Below, in pieces: positions 27,521 through 34,266 of a DNA stretch of 64,000 nucleotides. Location of the stretch: contig JAPDHM010000001.1 of assembly GCA_030704425.1 (NCBI GenBank), forward strand, positions 496,001 through 560,000. Direction: 5' to 3'. The notes beneath the pieces are model-generated. The model was not told the origin of the DNA. It saw nothing but the letters and a program-made list of their open reading frames with translations, and searched no databases. A program made the translations under genes and the position numbers. Position 1 is the first letter of the stretch. Each line of letters starts with the position of its first letter. Origin of the DNA: Rhodobacteraceae bacterium IMCC1909. GTDB taxonomy: Bacteria > Pseudomonadota > Alphaproteobacteria > Rhodobacterales > Rhodobacteraceae.

Positions 27521-28000
27521 TCATGCCCACCAAAGCGGTTCGGGCTCTTCACATTTGTGAACATTAAAGGCCCGTAGCCGCTCTAACAGCCAATTCATGC
27601 GGTCAGCGTCTTCGTCAAGATAGGGCTTTGTCAGTTCGACAATATCTTGAGCGGGCGTGCGGAATTCTGCGGTCCAGGCGGCCAGCTTAAACAATATCGG
27701 GACAAATGAGATCCCAGCTTCCGTAAGATAATAGGGCTTTTTTTGCGCATGTTGCTCAGACGTACCGATATCTAGTAGATTGAGATCACGCATCAATTTC
27801 AATCGAGAAGATAGGGAGCCGGAAGAAATATTTTCTCGGTTGTTATTGAGGATATCGTTAAATGTGCGCCTGTTAAACAATGCTATATCGCGAATTATAA
27901 TCGCAATCCATTTGTCGCCGAGCAGATGAGACGCCAGCCCAATTGGGCACATATTTTCTTCGACAAATTTTTCATTGTTGCCATTTTTCAAATCTAACAT
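27521..28000 (-). CDS. HxlR-family transcriptional regulator
   Basis: A 159-residue winged-helix regulator. MCPIGLASHLLGDKWIAIIIRDI is the HxlR signature, with the N-terminal Cys (residue 18) at the position that serves as a redox or electrophile switch in members such as YodB and QorR. The recognition region is ENISSGSLSSRLKLMRDLNLL. It diverges from the small genes at 28.2-29.7 kb and is their likely regulator. Its coding sequence is more AT-rich than the flanking core genes. Confidence 0.9.
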   Translation of the reverse strand: MLDLKNGNNEKFVEENMCPIGLASHLLGDKWIAIIIRDIALFNRRTFNDILNNNRENISSGSLSSRLKLMRDLNLLDIGTSEQHAQKKPYYLTEAGISFVPILFKLAAWTAEFRTPAQDIVELTKPYLDEDADRMNWLLERLRAFNVHKCEEPEPLWWA

Positions 28001-28220
28001 GTAACCATCTCACTGTTTAAACTACTATCATAATGACATTGGATGGTTGGCCCCGATACGTCAATTGTTTTTAAAAATCGAACGCTACCATAAGCGAGAA
28101 CCACTTTAATATTTGAAATAGTTAAATCGTCTCTTTCGAGTGTACCCTAACCTTACAACTGAAGTGCAGGCTCGGTGTTTCCAGATAAACCCCGATCAAA
28201 TTATCAAAGGGAGCCGGACA
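28001..28220. promoter_or_regulatory. AT-rich divergent control region of the HxlR cassette
   Basis: A 220-base gap between the divergent regulator and the cassette. It holds the palindrome GTTTAAAC (28015-28022), 15 bases upstream of the regulator start, and AT-rich stretches on the cassette side (TTAATATTTGAAATAGTTAAAT, near 28110). Specific promoter boxes are not convincing. Confidence 0.35.
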
Positions 28221-28505
28221 ATGATGGTCAAACTTACACAAGATCTCGCGCGCGGGCTTGGACCGTGGAAGGAAATGTATCACGAAAACCAGGCCGTGCT
28301 AAACGCTCTTGGAGCGCGCTTAATATTTGCTGGAACGGAAAAAGACGACGACAGTAAATTGACTGTGATCATCGATTTCGACTCGGTTGAGGCCATGAAA
28401 GCCTTCGGAGGGCATGAGGAATTAAAAGCCAAACGTGCGGCGGCTGGAGCGTTGTTAGAAACTACAGAGATCACCGTTATGAGTGCGGATTCTTTCACGG
28501 GATGA
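28221..28505 (+). CDS. Small conserved protein, DUF3764-like
   Basis: A 94-residue soluble protein. WKEMYHENQAVLNALGARLIFAGTEKDD followed by LTVIIDFDSVEAMKAF suggests a ferredoxin-like (dimeric alpha-beta barrel) fold and recalls the DUF3764 family, but the assignment is tentative. It is the first gene of the plus-strand cassette opposite the HxlR regulator. AAAGGGAG lies upstream of the ATG at 28221; an ATG at 28224 is also possible. Confidence 0.55.
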   Translation: MMVKLTQDLARGLGPWKEMYHENQAVLNALGARLIFAGTEKDDDSKLTVIIDFDSVEAMKAFGGHEELKAKRAAAGALLETTEITVMSADSFTG

Positions 28506-28579
28506 GACATGTGTGAACAGGTTTTGTATACCATAAAACCCTGTTATACAACTATATTAAGTTGGAAGGAAGATCAATT

Positions 28580-28929
28580 ATGCCAATCGAAGTGAAAAAT
28601 TTTTCGTCTCAAGCAGATGAAGTTAAAGAGATGCCAAACGCCCGTGTCGAGTCGGTCAATGTTTTGGGGGGGGGCGTGTAATGAAACTGACCTTAGCGCC
28701 AGAATGGAAATGGTCGCGCGATATACAACCTATTGTAGGAACGCCAAGCTGTCAGGCGACACACACCGGCATCATCGTGGAAGGCTCCATCCATTGCGTA
28801 TGCGATGATGGATCTGAGGCGACCTATTCCGCTGGAGATGCATACGCGATCTCGCCTCATCATGACGCTTGGTGCGTCGGGGGAACCCGAACCGTTGTCT
28901 ATGAGTTTGCTGGTGTTTGGGGAGAGTGA
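28580..28929 (+). pseudogene. Cupin-domain protein gene interrupted by a frameshift in a G tract
   Basis: The reading frame starting at ATG 28580 (after AAGGAAG) encodes MPIEVKNFSSQADEVKEMPN and continues to a run of nine G (28666-28674), then stops at TAA 28679-28681. The downstream frame from ATG 28681 encodes the cupin barrel (APEWKWSRDIQPIVGTPSC, HTGIIVEG, SAGDAYAISPHHDAW). One extra G would join them as NVLGGGRVMKLTLAPEWKW, which is what the family looks like. So this is one cupin gene with a one-base deletion, a phase-variable locus, or a sequencing error in the homopolymer. As written, only a 33-residue peptide and an 82-residue C-terminal piece can be made. Function of the intact protein is unknown. 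Confidence 0.82.
28666..28674. repeat. Nine-G homopolymer inside the cupin gene
   Basis: An uninterrupted G9 tract at the frameshift point. Ten G would restore the frame. Such tracts are prone to slippage in replication and to miscounting in sequencing. Confidence 0.9.
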
Positions 28930-28931
28930 AG

Positions 28932-29261
28932 ATGGCTTTATATGATAAACTACAACAGGTTATGGATGATCGAAATGTCGAAGGATACATCGATTTGATA
29001 CATGACGATGCTCAGATCATATTTCATAAATCCGGCAGCCGATTCAGTAAAGGTGAATGGGCGTCCATGGTGACCGGGATGATGCAAAACCCCAAATTCG
29101 TAAGCGACGCATCGCGGTGCGTTTATGAGAACAATGAGATCTTGGTCGCGCACAACTTTATGTCTTATCCTGATGACACCAAGGAAGCCGTTATGTTGGT
29201 GTGCATGCTGAAAGATGGGCAAATCATCCGCATGGAAACTGGCGCAACGCCTCTGAGTTAA
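28932..29261 (+). CDS. NTF2-like / SnoaL-type small protein
   Basis: A 109-residue protein with the cone-shaped NTF2-like pattern: an N-terminal helix (YDKLQQVMDDRNVEGYIDLIHDDAQIIFH) then strands (NEILVAHNFMSYPD, AVMLVCMLKDGQIIRMETG). Members may be enzymes or ligand-binding proteins; nothing identifies the ligand. The ATG is two bases after the cupin stop, with GGAGAGTGA as ribosome site inside the preceding gene, so the two are cotranscribed. Confidence 0.75.
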   Translation: MALYDKLQQVMDDRNVEGYIDLIHDDAQIIFHKSGSRFSKGEWASMVTGMMQNPKFVSDASRCVYENNEILVAHNFMSYPDDTKEAVMLVCMLKDGQIIRMETGATPLS

Positions 29262-29296
29262 CGGTCTTTTAAATACAGGCGTAAGGAAAATGTCTA

Positions 29297-29659
29297 ATGG
29301 CTAACATGCTCATACACATTCACAGTGGACCCGAGTTAGAGAACAAGCTCACCCTTGGGTTGCTTGTTGCTAAAACGGGCGTTGCGGAAGGGCATAGTGT
29401 CAAACTGTTTTTGGCTGCGGATGCTGTGCACGCTCTGAATTGCCGGGCAGACGGTGAAATCGTGGGACAGGGCACCGGCGATGCAAACTTGCATTTGCAG
29501 GCGCTTGCTGCGGCAGGCGTTCAAATTATGGTGTCGGGAATGTCTGCGAAAGCCCGCGGTTATGATGACAGTCTTCTCGCGGGCTATAACGCATCTTTTG
29601 CTATGCCGGACAAGCTTATCGCTCTGGCCTTAGAGGCCGATACGGTGCTGTGTTATTGA
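29297..29659 (+). CDS. DsrE-family protein
   Basis: A 120-residue protein with the DsrE/TusD-like Rossmann-type fold: LIHIHSGPELENKLTLGLLVAKTGVAEGHSVKLFLAADAV at the start and GVQIMVSGMSAKARGY in the middle. Family members handle sulfur transfer or act as small redox proteins. The single Cys of the middle region usually used for sulfur relay is not at its usual place; cysteines are at 49 and 119 only. It ends the cassette and overlaps the convergent gpx gene by seven bases. Confidence 0.78.
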   Translation: MANMLIHIHSGPELENKLTLGLLVAKTGVAEGHSVKLFLAADAVHALNCRADGEIVGQGTGDANLHLQALAAAGVQIMVSGMSAKARGYDDSLLAGYNASFAMPDKLIALALEADTVLCY

Positions 29660-30231
29660 ACTGGTGGTATCGGCTGGAATAACTCCGCTTCTATCAAGCG
29701 GGTTAATTTTTGCGATAGGGGCCGCGTTGAGGCACCCCAGGTCGCCAAAACCTGGCCGTTACCACCAACCAACACCTTGTTAAAATTCCATTTTGGAACG
29801 AAGCCGCTTTGAGCACGCACGGCCTTAAAGAAGGGATGTGCCTGCGCACCCGTGACAACGAGCGTCTCACTCATTGGCATATCAATGTCATAGTTTAATG
29901 CACAAAAACTTTTGATTTCCGCATTGCTGTCAAATTCCTGGTTAAAGTCATCTGACGGGACCGCAACCATTCCGAAACCTGCGTTGCGGTAGGTGTCATA
30001 AAGTTTTTGCAAATCGGCATATTGTTTGGTGAAAGCGCATTGCGACGCGGTGTTCACCACGAGGTAGGGTCTTCCTTGCCATTGTTTGGTATCGATAAGC
30101 CCGCCAAAAATTGATGGGAAAATATGTGTCCCCAGATCGCTGGCGCCGCCCAAGCGCGGCACAACGGTCGCAATGGATGCCACAATCACCACGAGGGTTG
30201 CCGAAAGAATTCCTATTTGTTTGTGTCTCAT
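29653..30231 (-). CDS. Glutathione peroxidase family protein, membrane-anchored
   Basis: A 192-residue thiol peroxidase. VVNTASQCAFTKQYADLQKLY holds the peroxidatic Cys65 (Cys, not selenocysteine), and WNFNKVLVG provides the Trp-Asn of the catalytic site. An N-terminal hydrophobic segment (about 6-24) indicates an inner membrane anchor or signal with the domain in the periplasm. It would reduce peroxides using thioredoxin or glutathione. The ATG at 30231 is chosen over a longer TTG start; the ribosome site is weak. The small secreted protein gene ends 37 bases upstream. Confidence 0.88.
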   Translation of the reverse strand: MRHKQIGILSATLVVIVASIATVVPRLGGASDLGTHIFPSIFGGLIDTKQWQGRPYLVVNTASQCAFTKQYADLQKLYDTYRNAGFGMVAVPSDDFNQEFDSNAEIKSFCALNYDIDMPMSETLVVTGAQAHPFFKAVRAQSGFVPKWNFNKVLVGGNGQVLATWGASTRPLSQKLTRLIEAELFQPIPPVQ

Positions 30232-30268
30232 GTGAGTTTTACGTGCCACGACCTGTTTTGGATCAGCC

Positions 30269-30433
30269 TCACGCAAGACCGACGCAAGATTGGGTCTGTG
30301 GATCCCAAACCGTTCCAGGCAGGCAAAAGGCCGCCGGGTCCGTGCCGCGATCTGGGCAGCTTGGAGCCTCTTGCGCGAGACTTGTATTGGCCCAAATCAT
30401 TATCAACAAAAATGCGGTCATGAGCTTTATCAT
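30269..30433 (-). CDS. Small secreted cysteine-containing protein
   Basis: A 54-residue protein: a signal peptide (MIKLMTAFLLIMIWANTSLA), then a short mature part with three cysteines (SCPDRG, FCLPGTVWDP, SCVGLA). The C-x-PGT-x-W-x5-C pattern recalls a minimal chitin-binding-like knot, but no activity is implied. GGAG lies seven bases before the ATG. It precedes gpx on the same strand and may be cotranscribed. Confidence 0.55.
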   Translation of the reverse strand: MIKLMTAFLLIMIWANTSLAQEAPSCPDRGTDPAAFCLPGTVWDPQTQSCVGLA

Positions 30434-30519
30434 ATGTGTCTCCAAACTGTGCACGGCAACATCTCCGTTCAGGCTTATCCATAGGCAGGGTCATATTTTC
30501 GCGCGCGCGCTCCTCGATC

Positions 30520-30825
30520 CTAGGGCAAAGCCTGCAAATGCTGGAGGTTTTTACCATCGAGACTGAGCAGGTATATCTTGCGATTTTGGTCGACCACGAT
30601 CAATTCATTGGCCGTGCGGGTGACAGATAGTACCTCGGTGCCCTGCGGAAGAGCGGTGATTTCCGGGAAAATTGCGACAGGGCTCTGCAAGCGGATGACA
30701 AGCACTGTAAAGATCGCTATGAGACCCACAATCATGGTGGCTGTGAGCGTTGTGACCAGCCGCCTCAAAAACCGCAAATTTGCCGGTTCAGTTGGATTTG
30801 CCGGAACCTCAGATTGATCTGCCAT
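30520..30825 (-). CDS. DUF6476-like single-pass membrane protein
   Basis: A 101-residue protein with a short polar N-terminus, one membrane segment (TTLTATMIVGLIAIFTVLVI, about 22-41) and a C-terminal domain likely in the periplasm (ELIVVDQNRKIYLLSLDGKN). I recall it as DUF6476, next to rluD in related genomes; function unknown. AAAAGGAC precedes the ATG. Its start codon overlaps that of the divergent rluD by two bases. Confidence 0.75.
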   Translation of the reverse strand: MADQSEVPANPTEPANLRFLRRLVTTLTATMIVGLIAIFTVLVIRLQSPVAIFPEITALPQGTEVLSVTRTANELIVVDQNRKIYLLSLDGKNLQHLQALP

Positions 30826-31822
30826 GACTGATGTCCTTTTTACCATTGGAGAAAACCCTCCGCCGCGCCTTGATAAAGCCTTGGCGCGGAATGTGCCAGA
30901 GCGCGCCATTAGCCGATCGCGCCTATCGCGCATGATAGCTGAGGGTGCAGTTGAGGTGAATGGCGCGGTGGTGACCGATCAAAAGGCGCGCGTGCAGGAG
31001 GGCGATGATATCGTCATTCGCGTGCCCGATGTCGTGGAAAGCCATATGCTGCCGGAAGATATTCCGCTAGAGGTTCTGTTTGAGGATGACGACTTGATTG
31101 TGGTCAACAAGCCAGCGGGGATGGTTGTGCATCCGGCACCAGGCACGCCGTCAGGAACGCTGGTCAACGCGCTTTTGGCCCATTGCGGTGAAAATCTTTC
31201 CGGTGTGGGTGGGATGAAACGTCCAGGGATTGTGCACCGCATTGATAAAGACACCAGTGGGCTTTTGGTCGTGGCCAAATCTGATGCGGCCCATCAAGGT
31301 TTGGTGGATCAATTTTTAGACCACAGCATTGAGCGCCTTTATACGGCGGTGTGTTTTGGTGTGCCCTCTGCGGGAGATCCACGGCTCATGGGGCTGGCAG
31401 GAACGTCTTTCGAGGCGGGCAACCAGCTCAAGATTACAACCCAATTGGCCCGCCATAAGACCGACCGTCAACGCCAAGCGGTGGTGCTGCAAAATGGTAA
31501 ACATGCAGTCACCCGGGTGCGGGTAATGCAGGAATTGGCTGGCGGCGCAGCTGCGGTGGTGGAATGTAAATTGGAGACCGGCCGCACCCATCAAATCCGG
31601 GTGCATATGTCTTATGCGGGTCATGCTTTGCTTGGAGATCAAACCTATAGCCGCAAACGCAAATTGGCTGGCGCCCATACTGAACAGGTTGCAGCCTTCC
31701 CGAGGCAGGCGCTGCATGCGGGGCTTTTGGGCTTTAAACATCCGATCACTGGCCGCATGCTGCGGTTTACGAGCCCATTGCCGACCGATATTGAGGGTTT
31801 GATTGCTCTTTTAAGCGCCTAG
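30824..31822 (+). CDS. rluD: RluA-family pseudouridine synthase (RluD-like)
   Basis: A 332-residue enzyme with an N-terminal S4 RNA-binding domain (SRLSRMIAEGAVEVNG) and the RluA catalytic domain. The catalytic Asp is in HRIDKDTSGLLVVAK, and GRTHQIRVH is the second signature. RluD modifies uridines of 23S rRNA helix 69; RluC-type specificity cannot be excluded by eye. No clear Shine-Dalgarno precedes the ATG, which overlaps the divergent DUF6476-like start, so translation may begin on a leaderless or near-leaderless transcript. Confidence 0.9.
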   Translation: MTDVLFTIGENPPPRLDKALARNVPERAISRSRLSRMIAEGAVEVNGAVVTDQKARVQEGDDIVIRVPDVVESHMLPEDIPLEVLFEDDDLIVVNKPAGMVVHPAPGTPSGTLVNALLAHCGENLSGVGGMKRPGIVHRIDKDTSGLLVVAKSDAAHQGLVDQFLDHSIERLYTAVCFGVPSAGDPRLMGLAGTSFEAGNQLKITTQLARHKTDRQRQAVVLQNGKHAVTRVRVMQELAGGAAAVVECKLETGRTHQIRVHMSYAGHALLGDQTYSRKRKLAGAHTEQVAAFPRQALHAGLLGFKHPITGRMLRFTSPLPTDIEGLIALLSA

Positions 31823-31875
31823 CGGTCGGCGCGCCGTCCATTTATTGCCGAACATAAATAATTAGTCCCCGCCCT

Positions 31876-31904
31876 CTTGAAACAGGGTGCAGGTGAACGC
31901 ATAT
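31876..31904 (+). promoter_or_regulatory. Heat-shock-like promoter of rpoH
   Basis: CTTGAAA (31876-31882), a 15-base spacer, then CGCATAT (31898-31904). The -35 element is a perfect sigma-32 match; the -10 keeps only its second half (CAT-A-T). This suggests autoregulation of rpoH alongside any housekeeping promoter. Confidence 0.45.
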
Positions 31905-31948
31905 CTATGTTAAGCCCATATACATAGGGTCAAACATGAGGGAGTACG

Positions 31949-32845
31949 ATGGCCAATTACGCAAATTTACCTGCACCAACGCCAGACGGGGGATTGAATC
32001 GCTATATGCAGGACATCCGCAAATTTCCCATGCTGGAGCCGGAAGAGGAGTATATGTTGGCCAAGGCTTGGGTGGAACGGCAAGACAGCGGCGCGGCGCA
32101 TAAGTTGGTGACAAGCCATTTGCGTTTAGCAGCTAAAATCGCAATGGGCTATCGCGGCTACGGGTTGCCGCAGGCTGAGGTCATCTCGGAGGCCAATGTT
32201 GGCTTGATGCAGGCCGTTAAGAAGTTCGACCCAGAGAAGGGTTTCCGCTTGGCCACCTATGCGATGTGGTGGATCCGAGCGAGCATCCAAGAATATGTGC
32301 TGCGCTCTTGGTCCTTGGTCAAAATGGGCACCACCTCCGGACAAAAGAAACTGTTTTTTAATCTTCGCAAAGCCAAATCACGGATTGGCGCTTATGATGA
32401 TGGGGACTTGCGGCCCGAACAGATCACCCGAATTGCCAACGATCTTGGCGTGACTGAAACCGAAGTGCAGTCAATGAACCGCCGGATGTCTGGGGGCGAT
32501 GCCTCTTTGAACGTCATGGTCGGCAGCGATGGCGAAAGCGCAACACAGTGGCAAGACTGGCTGCAGGATGAGGATGCCGATCAAGCCGGTGATTATGAGC
32601 GCAATGACGAGATGTCCGTGCGTCGTGATATGCTGGCCGAGGCGATGAGCGTTTTGAACGACCGCGAAAAAGACATTATCACGAAACGTCGCTTGCACGA
32701 TCAGCCGGTGACTTTGGAGGAACTGTCAAGCCAATATGACGTAAGCCGCGAACGGATTCGCCAGATTGAAGTGCGCGCGTTTGAAAAATTGCAAAACCGT
32801 ATGCGCGAATTGGCGCAGGAAAAGGGCCTGCTGCGCGACCTCTGA
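31949..32845 (+). CDS. rpoH: RNA polymerase sigma-32 (heat-shock) factor
   Basis: A 298-residue group 3 sigma factor. Region 2 contains RLATYAMWWIRASIQEYVLRSW for -10 recognition; the RpoH box QKKLFFNLRKAK, which binds core polymerase and is absent from sigma-70, follows; region 4 ends with VSRERIRQIEVRAFEKLQNRM for -35 recognition. It resembles RpoHI of Rhodobacterales. It likely drives lon at the other end of this window. GGGAGTACG precedes the ATG. Confidence 0.97.
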   Translation: MANYANLPAPTPDGGLNRYMQDIRKFPMLEPEEEYMLAKAWVERQDSGAAHKLVTSHLRLAAKIAMGYRGYGLPQAEVISEANVGLMQAVKKFDPEKGFRLATYAMWWIRASIQEYVLRSWSLVKMGTTSGQKKLFFNLRKAKSRIGAYDDGDLRPEQITRIANDLGVTETEVQSMNRRMSGGDASLNVMVGSDGESATQWQDWLQDEDADQAGDYERNDEMSVRRDMLAEAMSVLNDREKDIITKRRLHDQPVTLEELSSQYDVSRERIRQIEVRAFEKLQNRMRELAQEKGLLRDL

Positions 32846-32924
32846 CGCCGAGCTGTGTCATTTTCTCTGGTCGGGCTGTCCTCATCGCCCTATCCTTGGG
32901 GCATTGGCATGAAGAGGGGCGCGC

Positions 32925-33899
32925 ATGACACATATCCGTTGGGGCATTCTTGGGGCGTCAAAATTTGCGCGTGAGCATATGGGGCCGGCCATTCATGCAG
33001 CCAGGGGCGCGGTTTTATCGGCTGTGGCCAGCCGCAACCCAGCCAGTGTCGGCCCGTTTCAGGAATTCGCCGCCGAATGCCGAGCGCTTGCCGGCTATGA
33101 GGCGCTTATCGCGGATCGGGATATTGATGCGGTCTATATCCCCTTGCCGCATCATATGCATGTAGAATGGACCGTTAAGGCGCTCCATGCTGGTAAACAT
33201 GTATTGGCTGAAAAGCCCATTGCTATGCAGGCCGAAGACTTTGACAATTTGATTGCCGCCCGCGACGCGACCGGGCTGCTTGCGGCGGAGGCCTATATGA
33301 TTGTGCACCACCCGCAATGGCAGCGCGCGCGGCAAATGGTGGCCGATGGCGCCATTGGTCGGGTGATCCATATCACTGGCGGATTTTCCTATGACAATTC
33401 CGATGATCCCCAAAATATTCGCAATCAAGCAGCCATGGGCGGCGGCGGTCTGCGCGACATTGGGGTCTATGTGCTGGGATCTGCGCGCTATGTCATGGGG
33501 GCAGAGCTTGAAAATATTTCTGCAAAAATTCGTTTGGAAAGCGGGTTTGACACGTTTGCCTCCATGCAGGGCAATATGGGAGAGGCGACCTATTCGGCCT
33601 ATGTCTCCACGCGCATGCATCCGCATCAAGAAATGGTGTTTCATGGATCTGAAGGGGTGTTGCGCCTAACCGCGCCATTCAATGCCAATATTTTTGGCGA
33701 GGCGCGCATTGAATTGCACCAGCCAAATCTAGGCCTGCGGGTTGAGAAATTCCCTGCTGCGAACCATTATGTGCAGCAAGTGGAAGCCTTTGGGCACAGC
33801 ATCCGCACCGGTGCGGCCTTTCCTTGGACACTCGAGCAGGCGCGCGGAACCCAAGAAGCGATTGACAAGATATTGGCGATTGGCACAGAGTTGCCATAA
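32925..33899 (+). CDS. Gfo/Idh/MocA family oxidoreductase
   Basis: A 324-residue NAD(P)-dependent oxidoreductase. IRWGILGASKFARE is the dinucleotide-binding start, AVYIPLPHHMH the second strand, and GKHVLAEKPIAM carries the E-K-P motif with the catalytic Lys. The C-terminal alpha/beta domain begins at AEAYMIVHHPQW. Substrates in this family are usually sugars or polyols; this one is similar in outline to D-xylose/1,5-anhydro-sugar dehydrogenases but cannot be assigned. It follows rpoH by 79 bases. Confidence 0.9.
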   Translation: MTHIRWGILGASKFAREHMGPAIHAARGAVLSAVASRNPASVGPFQEFAAECRALAGYEALIADRDIDAVYIPLPHHMHVEWTVKALHAGKHVLAEKPIAMQAEDFDNLIAARDATGLLAAEAYMIVHHPQWQRARQMVADGAIGRVIHITGGFSYDNSDDPQNIRNQAAMGGGGLRDIGVYVLGSARYVMGAELENISAKIRLESGFDTFASMQGNMGEATYSAYVSTRMHPHQEMVFHGSEGVLRLTAPFNANIFGEARIELHQPNLGLRVEKFPAANHYVQQVEAFGHSIRTGAAFPWTLEQARGTQEAIDKILAIGTELP

Positions 33900-33963
33900 T
33901 TTTAAAGCGACAGACTTCTTAAATAATTAGACGATCGAATTGATTTAAAAAAGTGTTTCAACG

Positions 33964-34266
33964 ATGAGCAGGCCAAAAGCTGAAGGTAAATTTTCCCTCC
34001 ATGAATCCCGAAAGGGCAAAGCGCAAGGAAGCCTTGTGATGCGGCTGCTTTGGATGGTCGTCATCTCCGTTATGTTGAGCCTAGCGCAAACGGTTCTCAC
34101 CTTTGTTACGATCATCCAGTCTATTGTCATGCTGGTCTCTGGACGGCAGCCCAATGAGCGTTTGGCTGATTTTGGCACGACTTTGGGGATTTGGATTGCC
34201 AAGGCCGCCCGCTATCAAACAGCTGCCAGCGAAATGCGCCCTTGGCCATGGAGCGAGGTGGATTAA
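33964..34266 (+). CDS. DUF4389 domain membrane protein
   Basis: A 100-residue protein with one long hydrophobic region (RLLWMVVISVMLSLAQTVLTFVTIIQSIVMLVSG, about 27-60) likely spanning the membrane once or twice, then an amphipathic tail (ERLADFGTTLGIWIAKAARY). This is the DUF4389 pattern; function unknown. Its stop overlaps the end of the convergent pepF gene by four bases. Confidence 0.72.
   Translation: MSRPKAEGKFSLHESRKGKAQGSLVMRLLWMVVISVMLSLAQTVLTFVTIIQSIVMLVSGRQPNERLADFGTTLGIWIAKAARYQTAASEMRPWPWSEVD

Noticed and set aside
28617-28808. A third-frame peptide (63 residues) across the cupin G tract as a separate gene
   Set aside because: It is the shadow frame of the cupin coding sequence; only a one-base insertion, not this frame, restores the cupin fold.
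27281-30276. Integrated element bounded by a repeat of the tRNA-Leu 3' end
   Set aside because: No integrase gene and no second copy of the tRNA 3' end were seen at the right side of the cassette.
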